The notes beneath the pieces are model-generated. The model searched no databases and was not told the origin of the DNA. It saw nothing but the letters and a program-made list of their open reading frames with translations. Position numbers and translations under genes: made by a program. A DNA stretch of 64,000 nt from an uncultured Gemmiger sp. (lineage in GTDB: Bacteria; Bacillota; Clostridia; Oscillospirales; Ruminococcaceae), in NCBI GenBank assembly GCA_934502625.1, contig CAKSUQ010000008.1, forward strand, positions 1 through 64,000. Reading direction: 5' to 3'. Positions 43,738 through 52,646 of this stretch are shown here, piece after piece; the stretch's first letter is position 1; each line of letters opens with the position of its first letter.

Positions 43738-44697
43738 ATGCAGTACAGAGAAAAAGCGCTGGCCGTGACGGCCGAGGTGGGCAAGGCCGTGCTGGGCAAG
43801 CCCGAAGCGATCTTGAAAATTATGATGGCGATGCTTGCGCGCGGGCATGTGCTGATCGAGGATATCCCCGGCGTGGGCAAAACGACGCTGGCACAAGCAT
43901 TTGCGCGGGCAATGAGCCTGACGCAGAACCGCGTGCAGTTCACACCCGACGTGCTGCCGTCCGACATTGTGGGCTTTTCGCTGTACCAGAAGGAGACGGG
44001 CAAGTTCGTCTATCACCCCGGCGCGGTGGCCTGCAACCTGTTTCTGGCGGATGAGATCAACCGTACCTCCGCCCGCACCCAGTCCGCGCTGCTGGAGGTC
44101 ATGGAGGAGAGCGCCGTCACCGTCGACGGCGTGACCCGCGCGCTGCCGCAGCCCTTCACGGTCATGGCGACCGAAAACCCCGTGGGCTCGGTGGGTACGC
44201 AGATGCTGCCGGAATCCCAGCTTGACCGTTTCATGGTCTGTGTCGTCATGGGCTACCCCGACACCGAGGCCGAGATGGAGATTCTGAGCCGCCAGCCGCG
44301 CCACGGCCTGCTGGACAGGGTGCAGCCCGTCATGGACAAAAACGAACTGCTGGCAATGCAGCAGGAGGTCGACAACGTCTACATGAGCGATGATATTATG
44401 CGGTACATCGTGAGTTTGTCGCAGACGACGCGGCAGGAGCCGCGCTTTGCGCTGGGGCTTAGCCCCCGTGGCTCGCTGGCGGTGGCCGGCATGGCGCGGG
44501 CGGCGGCGTACCTCGCCGGGCGGGAGTTCGTCGCGCCGCAGGATGTGACGGCGATCTTTGTCGACGCCGCGCACCACCGTCTGCGGCTGACCGAGCAGGC
44601 GCAGACGGCGGGGGAAACGGTGGAAAATGTGCTGAACGACCTGCTGCACACCGTGCCGCGTCCCCGCCCGGAGAAGGGCGGCCGCCATGGCAGGTAA
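43738..44697 (+). CDS. MoxR-family AAA+ ATPase
   Basis: 319 residues. Walker A DIPGVGKTTLAQ near residue 41, Walker B CNLFLADEINR, sensor regions MATENPVGSVGTQMLPESQLDRF and LGLSPRGSLAVAGMARA. MoxR ATPases are usually encoded with DUF58 and transglutaminase proteins, as here, and act as chaperones for them. Starts 3 bases after sortase 2 and may share its transcript. Confidence 0.92.
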   Translation: MQYREKALAVTAEVGKAVLGKPEAILKIMMAMLARGHVLIEDIPGVGKTTLAQAFARAMSLTQNRVQFTPDVLPSDIVGFSLYQKETGKFVYHPGAVACNLFLADEINRTSARTQSALLEVMEESAVTVDGVTRALPQPFTVMATENPVGSVGTQMLPESQLDRFMVCVVMGYPDTEAEMEILSRQPRHGLLDRVQPVMDKNELLAMQQEVDNVYMSDDIMRYIVSLSQTTRQEPRFALGLSPRGSLAVAGMARAAAYLAGREFVAPQDVTAIFVDAAHHRLRLTEQAQTAGETVENVLNDLLHTVPRPRPEKGGRHGR

Positions 44698-47600
44698 GGT
44701 CGGCTGCGGGCTGACGCTGGCGGTGCTGTTCGCCATTGCGGCTATCAGCCGCGCGCCGTTTGCGGTGCTGCTGCTGGCGCTGGGGCTGGTGGGGACGGCG
44801 TTCCTTGTGTGGGATGCCCGCACGCTGCGCCGCGATGTGCAGGCCGACTTGCAGCTGCCCACAAAGCCGGTGCGCCCCGGCGAGGAATTTGCGGCTGTGG
44901 TGAAGCTGCACAACACAGGGCGGCGGCCGATCCCCGAACTGCGGGTGGCCGTGCAGGCGGCGGACGCCGAGAGCGGCACGGCTGTTGTGCTGCCCTGCGG
45001 CGCGATGCTGGCGGCGGGGCAGCGCGCGGAATTGCGCATCACGCTGCGCGCGGCAAAGAGCGGGCTGTGGCGGTTCCGTTTGCAGCGCGTCACGGTGCGC
45101 GACCATCTGGGGGTGTTCGCGGCGGACTGCCCGCTGCCCGACACCGCGTGGGAACTGTGCGTCCTGCCGCCAGCCGAGGGCGAGGACGACGGCGCGGGGC
45201 ACGACCCGCAGAATAAGGCCGAGCGCGAGACGACCGCCCACGGGCAGGACATGGCCGAGGGCGTCTACGACCTGCGCCCCTACCGCGCGGGAGACTCGCT
45301 GAAACAGATCCACTGGAAATTGACCGCCAAGCTCGACGAGCTGACGGTGCGCGCGCCGCTGGGCACGGTGTACAGCGCCGACCCGACGGGCGCGGTGCTG
45401 GCCGAGGGCGGCGACGCGCCCCGGACGGCGTTCCACTTTGGGCAGGCGGCTGTGACACGGCTGCGCACCCTGACCCGCCGCAAGGCCGCCGACCCGGACA
45501 CCGGGCTTGTCTTTGTGGACAGGCGGCTGCTGCCGCTGACCCGTGCGGCGGTGCGGCCTGCGCTGCGCGCGGCGGTGGACTATGCGATTTTGCTGCTGCT
45601 GACGCTGGGGCTGCTGGCGGCGGTGGGCGGCGCGTTTGCGCTGACCCTGCCGTGGTGGCTCTGGCCGGGGGCGGCGGCGCTCTGCGCGTTCTGGCTGGCC
45701 GTCGGCGCGGCACCGCTGGGCACGGCGGCGCGGCGCGGGCTGGCGCTGGCGCTGACCGTGGGGTATCTGGTGCTGCTGTTTGTGCAGCAGGGGGGCTTTC
45801 TGGCCGGGGCGGCGCAGTTTGGCGGCGCGGTGGCCGCAAGCCTGAACGCGCGCTTCGGCGCGTCGCTGGCCATGAACGCGGCGGGCGGCGGAAGCGTCGG
45901 CACGTTTTTGCTGCTGGCGCTGGTACCGATCACGGCGTTTTTGGCGGCGGTAACGGTCTGGCACGCCGACGCGCTGCTGCTGGGACTGGTGCTGCTGCCG
46001 ACGGCGGTGTTTTTGCTGCTGGCCGGGCAGAGCGTCGCGGCAATCGGCTGGCTGGCGCTGCTGCTGGGCTGTGTCGGTGCGCGGGCGGCTGCGCGGCCGG
46101 TGCGCCGCAAGCGGCTGTGGGGCGAGATGAATTCCGCCGCCTACGCCGCGAATGTGCAGACCTTTTTGCAGGTGCAAAAGGCCGCAGCCGCCGGGATGCT
46201 GCTGGCGGGCGCGGCACTGCTGCTGCCCGCGTGGGCGCTGCGCCCGGTGCTGACGCTGCCGCTGAACGCGCTGCAGCCGGTCAGTGATACCGTGCAGTCC
46301 GCCGTGGTGAGCGCGGCGGTGCAGTGGCTGCCGCAGATCAGCGGCGGCGCGCTGAACTTCCACGTCAGCGCGGCGGCGGGCGGCGTCGAGGATGGCAGCC
46401 TGTCGGAGGGCGACGGCTTGAACCTGACCGGGCTGGAAGACCTTGCCGTCACGGCGAGCGAAAAGCCCGATGAAACCGTCTACCTGCGCGGATTCATCGG
46501 CGAAACTTATGACGGCACGAACTGGCAGGCACCCGACGCCGAGGCGTTCGACGCGGCCGCCGCCAACTGGAAGACCGACGGCGACAGCCGCTTGGCGATC
46601 GCAAACCTGCCGTTTTTGCGCGCGGCCTACGGCGGCGCGGAGCCGCAGATGCTGACGGTGCAGCGCATCCACGCCAACGATGCCTACACCTACGCGCCCT
46701 ACAACGCCTACCTGAACGACTGGTACGCACTGACAGGCGACGGCGCGGCGGCGGGGCAGACCGCGCAGGATGATACCTTTTACTATTTCCCGCGCAAAAC
46801 GGCGCAGACCCTGCTGGCCGCCCGCGCGGACGCGGACGTCAGCGTGCTGGACGCGCTGGAAAGCGCCTACGCCGGGTACGTGAAGCTGCATGATCTGGCC
46901 GTGCCGGAGGGCGACGGCTATGCTGCCCTGAAGGACGAGCTGGACGCAGCGGTCAAGGAGCGCAAGCTCAAGACCGGCGACACCGACGGGCTGAAAAATT
47001 TTGTGCGCAGCTGGCTCAACGAGCGCTGCACCTACAGCGATGACGCGCCCCAGCCGCCGGACGGCAGCGACCCGGTGCTGTATTTCCTGACCGAGAGCTG
47101 CAGCGGCGGCAGTACGCAGTTTGCCTCGGCGGCGGTGGTGCTCTGCCGGATGGCGGGGCTGCCTGCGCGGTACGTGGTGGGCTACGCCGCGCCGCAGACG
47201 GTTTTCGCCGCGCAGACGGACGGCACCTACCGCGCCGTGCTGCGGGACGACAGCGCCCATGCGTGGGCGGAAATTTACGTCGACGGGCAGGGCTGGACGC
47301 CGCTGGAGGTGACGCCCGGCGTGCTGAGTGAGCTGGAGGAAAACACGTTGGACGCCGCGACGGCGGCCGCGCTGGAAAACCCCGATGCTGCTGCCGACGA
47401 CACGCCGCCCGAAGCGCAGGCTGCGCCGCAGGTGGAAACGCCCGCGCAGGGCAAGACGCACGGGCTGCTTTGGCTGCTGCCCGCCGCCCTGCTGCTGGCG
47501 GCGCTGGCCGTGGTGTCGGTGCGCCGCGCCCGCCGCACACCCGAACAGCGTGTGCGGGACGCTTTCCGCGCGCTGTACCGCAAGATGCGCCGCTGCGGAC

Positions 47601-47818
47601 TGCCGGAGGGGGTATCCTCCGACGAGGAAGCCTTTGCCGATTTTCTGGTCGCCCACTGCGGCGCGGGGGAACGGCAGACCGTGGAAACGCTGTTGGCACT
47701 GGTGCAGGCGGTGGAATTTTCCGGCCAAGGCTGCACCGCCGAGACTGCGCAAAAGGTGCGAGGACACTGCGCGACATTGCGCAAGAAATTAAAGCGGAAA
47801 GAACTGGAAAAGTTGTGA
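44687..47818 (+). CDS. DUF58 protein fused to a transglutaminase-like membrane protein with a degenerate active site
   Basis: 1043 residues, overlapping moxR by 11 bases. Residues 1-270: two membrane helices and a DUF58 domain (YDLRPYRAGDSLKQIHWKL). Residues 290-530: a bundle of membrane segments. Residues 560-880: outer transglutaminase-like domain with GGSTQFASAAVVLCRMAGLP, SAHAWAEIYVDGQGW and LEVTPG. Where active relatives have Cys-His-Asp this protein has Ser809, His858 and Glu874. A last helix and a cytoplasmic DUF4129-like tail follow. DUF58 and TgpA-like proteins are normally separate genes; here one unbroken frame joins them. Confidence 0.82.
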   Translation: MAGKVGCGLTLAVLFAIAAISRAPFAVLLLALGLVGTAFLVWDARTLRRDVQADLQLPTKPVRPGEEFAAVVKLHNTGRRPIPELRVAVQAADAESGTAVVLPCGAMLAAGQRAELRITLRAAKSGLWRFRLQRVTVRDHLGVFAADCPLPDTAWELCVLPPAEGEDDGAGHDPQNKAERETTAHGQDMAEGVYDLRPYRAGDSLKQIHWKLTAKLDELTVRAPLGTVYSADPTGAVLAEGGDAPRTAFHFGQAAVTRLRTLTRRKAADPDTGLVFVDRRLLPLTRAAVRPALRAAVDYAILLLLTLGLLAAVGGAFALTLPWWLWPGAAALCAFWLAVGAAPLGTAARRGLALALTVGYLVLLFVQQGGFLAGAAQFGGAVAASLNARFGASLAMNAAGGGSVGTFLLLALVPITAFLAAVTVWHADALLLGLVLLPTAVFLLLAGQSVAAIGWLALLLGCVGARAAARPVRRKRLWGEMNSAAYAANVQTFLQVQKAAAAGMLLAGAALLLPAWALRPVLTLPLNALQPVSDTVQSAVVSAAVQWLPQISGGALNFHVSAAAGGVEDGSLSEGDGLNLTGLEDLAVTASEKPDETVYLRGFIGETYDGTNWQAPDAEAFDAAAANWKTDGDSRLAIANLPFLRAAYGGAEPQMLTVQRIHANDAYTYAPYNAYLNDWYALTGDGAAAGQTAQDDTFYYFPRKTAQTLLAARADADVSVLDALESAYAGYVKLHDLAVPEGDGYAALKDELDAAVKERKLKTGDTDGLKNFVRSWLNERCTYSDDAPQPPDGSDPVLYFLTESCSGGSTQFASAAVVLCRMAGLPARYVVGYAAPQTVFAAQTDGTYRAVLRDDSAHAWAEIYVDGQGWTPLEVTPGVLSELEENTLDAATAAALENPDAAADDTPPEAQAAPQVETPAQGKTHGLLWLLPAALLLAALAVVSVRRARRTPEQRVRDAFRALYRKMRRCGLPEGVSSDEEAFADFLVAHCGAGERQTVETLLALVQAVEFSGQGCTAETAQKVRGHCATLRKKLKRKELEKL

Positions 47819-47857
47819 AATTTACAGGGGGAAGGGTATGTTGTAACAAATCACATC

Positions 47858-47886
47858 TTGACGGTTTTGGAAAAAACTACTATGAT
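47858..47886 (+). promoter_or_regulatory. Promoter of the maltodextrin-operon LacI gene
   Basis: TTGACG (47858-47863), 17-base spacer, TATGAT (47881-47886). Confidence 0.8.
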
Positions 47887-47922
47887 AATAGGTAGAATAC
47901 CTTACTCTGGAGATGAGAGATA

Positions 47923-48939
47923 ATGGCACGCAAGCCCAAAGATGATAAGATCGTGGACATCGGCACGATTGCCGAAGCCCTTGGCGTATCCAAAACGACT
48001 GTTTCCCGCGCGATTTCCGGCAACGGCCGCGTGGGGCCTGCGACCCGCCAGCGGGTGCAGGACTATGTGAAGGAACACAACTACACCCCCAGCGTCATGG
48101 CACGCGGGCTGGCGCTGCGCTGCTCGTACAACATCGCGCTGGTGATCTCCAAGCAATTCTCGGATTTTGAGATGGCCTTTTTGCGCAAAACGATGCGCTC
48201 GGTCTATCAGGTGGCCGAGGACAGTGATTACGACATTGTGCTGACAATGGTGGGCGAGCAGGAGACCCGCCCTGTAGAGCGGCTGCTGGACAACCGCAAG
48301 ATCGACGGCGCGATCCTGACCCGCACGCTGGAGCGCGACCCGCTGGTGCCGCTGCTGAAATCCCGCCACGTGCCGTTTGTTGCGATCGGCCGTCCGGAGG
48401 ATGAGACGGTGCTGTCAGTCGACCACGATCAGGTCGGCGGCTGCCGCGAGTTGACGAGCCTGCTGCTGATGAAAGGACTGAAGCGCATTGCGCTGCTTGG
48501 CGGCTCGATGCTGTACACCGTCAACCAGTCCCGCTTGGAGGGCTTCAAGCAGGCGTATGAGCAGATGGGGCAGAAAATCGACGAGAGCATGTTGTTCTTG
48601 GAGCTGGAAACCGACGACCTGCGGGTGCAGGCCATCGGCAGCGCCATTGAGAAGCAGCCGGACTGCATCCTGTGCATGGACGAGCGGCTGACGAACATGA
48701 CGATGAATATGCTCAAGCATATGAACATTCAGGTGCCCCAGCAGATGAAGATCGCCTCGATGTACGACAGCGAGGGGCTTGCCGCCGCAACGCCGCCCAT
48801 AACGGCGGTGCAGTTCGACGCCGACCAGCTTGGCCGCCGCGCTGCGCAGCAGCTTTTGCAGGCGCTGAAAGGCCGCGAGGTCGAGACCCGCGTCGAACTG
48901 GGGTATCAGGTCAGCATGCGCGAGTCGACGAAGACCTGA
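47923..48939 (+). CDS. LacI-family transcriptional regulator (upstream of the sugar ABC operon)
   Basis: 338 residues. Helix-turn-helix IGTIAEALGVSKTTVSRAIS, hinge MARGLALR, then the effector domain. GGAG lies about 10 bases before ATG. It has its own promoter and terminator and precedes an operon preceded by three GGAAAC-GTTTCC-type palindromes, which are its likely targets together with the second LacI at 52647. Confidence 0.92.
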   Translation: MARKPKDDKIVDIGTIAEALGVSKTTVSRAISGNGRVGPATRQRVQDYVKEHNYTPSVMARGLALRCSYNIALVISKQFSDFEMAFLRKTMRSVYQVAEDSDYDIVLTMVGEQETRPVERLLDNRKIDGAILTRTLERDPLVPLLKSRHVPFVAIGRPEDETVLSVDHDQVGGCRELTSLLLMKGLKRIALLGGSMLYTVNQSRLEGFKQAYEQMGQKIDESMLFLELETDDLRVQAIGSAIEKQPDCILCMDERLTNMTMNMLKHMNIQVPQQMKIASMYDSEGLAAATPPITAVQFDADQLGRRAAQQLLQALKGREVETRVELGYQVSMRESTKT

Positions 48940-48966
48940 GACTTGTAGCTATAATAGGGAAGAAAG

Positions 48967-49006
48967 AGTCCATGTGCCGCTGGGAAAGCGGGGCGTGGGC
49001 TTTTTT
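48967..49006 (+). terminator. Terminator after the LacI gene
   Basis: AGTCCATGTGCCGCT pairs with AGCGGGGCGTGGGCT (14 of 15 including G-T pairs), followed by TTTTTT. Confidence 0.85.
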
Positions 49007-49139
49007 GTGTGCTGCCGTTTTATCATTTTCGCCTCAAAAATTGCCCGGAGATTCTAAAAAATATTGCGCCTTTTCGGGTGGAACGCTGGATAAAAACCGA
49101 AATTCTGCGCAACAAAACTGCAAGCGATTGCACAACAAA

Positions 49140-49151
49140 GGAACCGTTTCC
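49140..49151. promoter_or_regulatory. Operator-like palindrome 1 (sugar operon)
   Basis: GGAACCGTTTCC, one mismatch from the perfect site at 49292-49303; about 130 bases upstream of the -10 box. Confidence 0.5.
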
Positions 49152-49171
49152 GACAAAAACCGCGATTTTTT

Positions 49172-49184
49172 TGGAACGTTTCCA
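49172..49184. promoter_or_regulatory. Operator-like palindrome 2 (sugar operon)
   Basis: TGGAACGTTTCCA, the same half-sites with a one-base shorter centre. Confidence 0.45.
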
Positions 49185-49272
49185 CAAAAATAGGGGGTGC
49201 GTTTTTATGCAAAGATACAATCTTCGGTAAAATCACTATTTTGTGGTTGATTTTCTGAAATAAATGGTGTAT

Positions 49273-49304
49273 TATAATGTCAATCCGGAACGGAAACGTT
49301 TCCG
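49273..49304 (+). promoter_or_regulatory. Core promoter and main operator of the sugar ABC operon
   Basis: TATAAT at 49273-49278 (the -35 is weak; TTGATT at 49247 is 20 bases away) followed by the perfect 14-bp palindrome CGGAAACGTTTCCG at 49291-49304. An operator just downstream of the -10 box is a standard LacI repression layout; the weak -35 allows for activation too. Confidence 0.7.
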
Positions 49305-49364
49305 AATGAGCTGGAACGCTCACAACACTGCAAACAATGTTTTTCTTTAGAAGGAGGAAAAACC

Positions 49365-50732
49365 ATGAAAGCAAAAAAGACTTTGTCCCTGACCTTGGCG
49401 GCCGCAATGACCGCTGGTCTGCTGGCTGGCTGCGGCGGCGCAGCTTCCAGCACGGCCGCTTCCACCACCGATGACTCCGCAGCAACTGCCGAGTCCACCG
49501 CCGCTTCTACCGAGGCTACTTCCGATGCCGCCGGCAAGGTTTACTACCTGAACTTCAAGCCGGAGCAGGATCAGGCTTGGCAGGATCTGGCTGCCAAGTA
49601 CACCGAGGAGACCGGCGTTCCCGTCACTGTCGTGACCGCCGCCTCCGGCCAGTACGAGACTACGCTGATGAGCGAGATGGCCAAGAGCGATGCGCCCACC
49701 CTGTTCCAGGTCAACGGCCCTGTCGGTCTGGCAAACTGGAAGGATTACTGCTATGATCTGACCGGCACCAAGATCCTCGGCGATCTGACGAGCGATTCCT
49801 ACGCCCTGAAGGACGGCGACGCCACGCTGGGTGTTGGCTATGTTATCGAGAGCTACGGCCTGATCACCAACAAGACCCTGCTGGAGAAGGCCGGCTACAG
49901 CGTTGACGACATCAAGAGCTTCGACGACCTGAAGAAGGTTGCCGAGGACATCACCGCCCGCAAGGACGAGCTGGGCTTCTCCGCCTTCACCTCTGCCGGT
50001 ATGGACGGCTCCTCTGACTGGCGCTACAAGACCCATCTGGCCAACCTGCCCATCTACTTCGAGTATCAGGAGGACGGCATCGACAACACCGACGCCATCA
50101 AGGGCACCTATCTCGACAACTACAAGGATATTTTTGACCTGTACATCAACAACTCCACCTGCGACCCTGCCGAACTGGCTGGCAAGACCGGCGACGACAG
50201 CCGCAACGAGTTCCTGAACGAAGAGGCCGTCTTCTTCCAGAACGGTTCCTGGGAGTACAACAACCTCGTCGGCGATGGCAAGCCCTTCACCGATGACGAT
50301 CTGACCATGCTGCCCATCTACATTGGCGTCGGCGATGAAGCCAACCAGGGCCTGTGCACCGGCACTGAGAACTACTGGTGCGTCAACAAGGACGCCAGCG
50401 AGGACGACATCAACGCAACGCTCGACTTCATGTACTGGTGCGTTTCCTCTGACGAGGGCACCAAGGCCATGGCTGATGACATGGGCTTCGTTATCCCCTT
50501 CAAGAATGCTGCCGAGTCCCCCAACCTCTTCGTCAAGGTCGATAAGGAAATGACCGCCGCCGGCAAGACTCCTGTGGCCTGGTGCTTCTCCACGATGCCT
50601 TCCGAGAACTGGAAGAACGGCGTTGGTTCTGCTCTGACCGCTTACGCCGCCGGTACCGGCAGCTGGGATGACGTCGTCACCGCTTTCGTCGATGGCTGGG
50701 CATCCGAGGCCGCGCTGAACGCTGCAGCGTAA
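49365..50732 (+). CDS. Sugar (maltodextrin-type) ABC transporter substrate-binding lipoprotein
   Basis: 455 residues. Lipobox LAGC then a Ser/Thr/Ala linker to about 55, and a family 1 solute-binding fold (YYLNFKPEQDQAWQDLAAKYTEETGVPVTVVTAASG; NEEAVFFQNGSWEYNNLVGDG). It delivers sugar to the two permeases downstream. No cognate ATPase gene is in the operon, so a shared MsmK-type ATPase elsewhere probably serves it. Maltodextrin is proposed from the co-encoded 4-alpha-glucanotransferase. AGAAGGAGG precedes ATG. Confidence 0.9.
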   Translation: MKAKKTLSLTLAAAMTAGLLAGCGGAASSTAASTTDDSAATAESTAASTEATSDAAGKVYYLNFKPEQDQAWQDLAAKYTEETGVPVTVVTAASGQYETTLMSEMAKSDAPTLFQVNGPVGLANWKDYCYDLTGTKILGDLTSDSYALKDGDATLGVGYVIESYGLITNKTLLEKAGYSVDDIKSFDDLKKVAEDITARKDELGFSAFTSAGMDGSSDWRYKTHLANLPIYFEYQEDGIDNTDAIKGTYLDNYKDIFDLYINNSTCDPAELAGKTGDDSRNEFLNEEAVFFQNGSWEYNNLVGDGKPFTDDDLTMLPIYIGVGDEANQGLCTGTENYWCVNKDASEDDINATLDFMYWCVSSDEGTKAMADDMGFVIPFKNAAESPNLFVKVDKEMTAAGKTPVAWCFSTMPSENWKNGVGSALTAYAAGTGSWDDVVTAFVDGWASEAALNAAA

Positions 50733-50842
50733 CATAAGACACTTTCTCTGAGCAAATCCTCCGATTTAGCTTTTCTTTCCTTACCTTTTTCTCCTAAGTT
50801 GTTTTTCTCTCGCTTTTCTCCTTAAATCTCTTATCACCGGTC

Positions 50843-50881
50843 AGCGGGGCGGGCGGCTACGCCCGCCCCGCTATCTTTTAT
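50843..50881 (+). terminator. Partial terminator between binding-protein and permease genes
   Basis: AGCGGGGCGGGC pairs with GCCCGCCCCGCT, then ATCTTTTAT. It likely lets the binding protein be made in excess, as after livJ. Confidence 0.8.
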
Positions 50882-50913
50882 GGAATCCTAAATTCACAAA
50901 AGGGGGCTTTTTT

Positions 50914-51765
50914 ATGGAAAAAGCCATTCGACGCTATTGGCCTGTTTTCGTGCTGCCGACCCTCATTGCGTTCATCATTGGCTTTGTCTGGCCGTTCATC
51001 TGGGGTGCAGGGCTGTCGTTCTGCAAATTCACCACGGTTAAGAATGTGCAGTTTGCGGGTCTGAGCAACTATGCGATGATCTGGGCGGATAATACCTTTA
51101 CCCACGCGTTCTGGTTCACGGCGGCCTTCACGGTCGTGTCCACCATCACGATCAACGTGCTGGCCTTCGCCATCGCGCTGCTGCTCACCCGCGGCATGCG
51201 CGGCACGAACGCCTTCCGTACCATCTTCTTCCTGCCGAACCTGATCGGCGGTATCGTGCTGGGCTATATCTGGCAGATTTTGCTCAACGGTATCCTGTCC
51301 GCGCTGGGCAAGCCGCTGCTGGCACTGAACGCCACCTACGGCTTCTGGGGTTTGATCATCCTGATGTGCTGGCAGCAGATTGGCTACATGATGATCATCT
51401 ACATCGCCGGTTTGCAGAATGTGCCCACGGATCTGATTGAGGCAGCGCGCATTGATGGCGCGACGAACAGCCAGATCCTGTTCAAGATCAAAATTCCGAT
51501 GGTCATGCCGAGCGTCACGATCTGCACCTTCCTGACGTTGACAAACTCTTTCAAGCTGTTCGACCAGAACCTCTCGCTGACAGCCGGCGAGCCTGCCAAG
51601 CAGTCTATGATGCTGGCCTACAACATCTACGATACGTTCTATGCCCGCTCCGGACCCCAGTGGAAGGGCATCGGCCAAGCAAAGGCTGTTGTCTTCTTCC
51701 TGTTCGTGGTTGTGATCTCGCTGATCCAGCTGCATTTAACCCGCTCTAAGGAGGTGCAGGCATAA
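50914..51765 (+). CDS. Sugar ABC transporter permease (MalF type)
   Basis: 283 residues, six membrane spans, EAA loop VPTDLIEAARIDGATNSQILFKIKIPMV for ATPase docking. The stop overlaps the next ATG (TAATG at 51763-51767). AAAGGGGG precedes ATG. Confidence 0.92.
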   Translation: MEKAIRRYWPVFVLPTLIAFIIGFVWPFIWGAGLSFCKFTTVKNVQFAGLSNYAMIWADNTFTHAFWFTAAFTVVSTITINVLAFAIALLLTRGMRGTNAFRTIFFLPNLIGGIVLGYIWQILLNGILSALGKPLLALNATYGFWGLIILMCWQQIGYMMIIYIAGLQNVPTDLIEAARIDGATNSQILFKIKIPMVMPSVTICTFLTLTNSFKLFDQNLSLTAGEPAKQSMMLAYNIYDTFYARSGPQWKGIGQAKAVVFFLFVVVISLIQLHLTRSKEVQA

Positions 51766-52613
51766 TGGGTGCTACCAAAAAAGACCGCCGCATCAATGCG
51801 GTGCTGTCCGTCCTGCTGACCATCCTGTGCATTGCTTGGATGTACCCCGTGTTCATGATCCTCATGAACTCGCTCAAGACTGAGCGCGCCATCACGACGA
51901 CCCACGCCTTTGAGCTGCCGAACGCCGAGACCTTCGTTGGGCTCAAAAACTACATTTACGGCATTCAGGAGATGGACTTTTTGTCCTCCTTCTGGTATAG
52001 TTTAGTCATCACGGTCTCGTCGGTCGCGCTGATTTTGCTGTGCTGCTCGATGTGCGCATGGTACATCACCCGCGTGCAGAACACCCTGTCCAAGGGTATG
52101 TACTATCTGTGCGTGTTCAGTATGATCGTCCCCTTCCAGATGGTTATGTTCACGCTGGCGAAAACCGCCGATACCTTAAAGCTGAATAACCCCTACAACA
52201 TCTGCATCATCTATCTGGGCTTCGGCGCGGGTCTTGCGGTGTTCATGTTCACCGGCTTTGTCAAGAGTATGCCCATCGCTATCGAGGAAGCCGCCATGAT
52301 CGACGGCTGCAACCCGTTGCAGATCTTCTTCAAGGTCGTATGCCCCATCCTGAAGCCGACGATGATTTCGACTGCCATTCTGGAAACGATGTGGGTCTGG
52401 AACGACTACCTGCTGCCCACACTGGTGCTGGACATCAAGACCTACCGCACGATCCCCATGGCGATCCAGTACTTCCGCGGCAGCTACGGCAAGGTCGAGA
52501 TGGCACCCATGATGGCCTGCATCATGATTACGGTGCTGCCCGTCATCGTGCTGTACCTGCTGTGCCAGAAGTACATCATTGACGGCGTCGTGGCCGGTGC
52601 TGTCAAGGGGTAA
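51765..52613 (+). CDS. Sugar ABC transporter permease (MalG type)
   Basis: 282 residues, six membrane spans, EAA loop MPIAIEEAAMIDGCNPLQIFFKVVCPILKP. It forms a heterodimeric channel with the preceding permease. Followed after 33 bases by a LacI gene. Confidence 0.92.
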   Translation: MGATKKDRRINAVLSVLLTILCIAWMYPVFMILMNSLKTERAITTTHAFELPNAETFVGLKNYIYGIQEMDFLSSFWYSLVITVSSVALILLCCSMCAWYITRVQNTLSKGMYYLCVFSMIVPFQMVMFTLAKTADTLKLNNPYNICIIYLGFGAGLAVFMFTGFVKSMPIAIEEAAMIDGCNPLQIFFKVVCPILKPTMISTAILETMWVWNDYLLPTLVLDIKTYRTIPMAIQYFRGSYGKVEMAPMMACIMITVLPVIVLYLLCQKYIIDGVVAGAVKG

Positions 52614-52646
52614 AATCGACACTCCTTCAAGAAAGAGACCCGGCAA

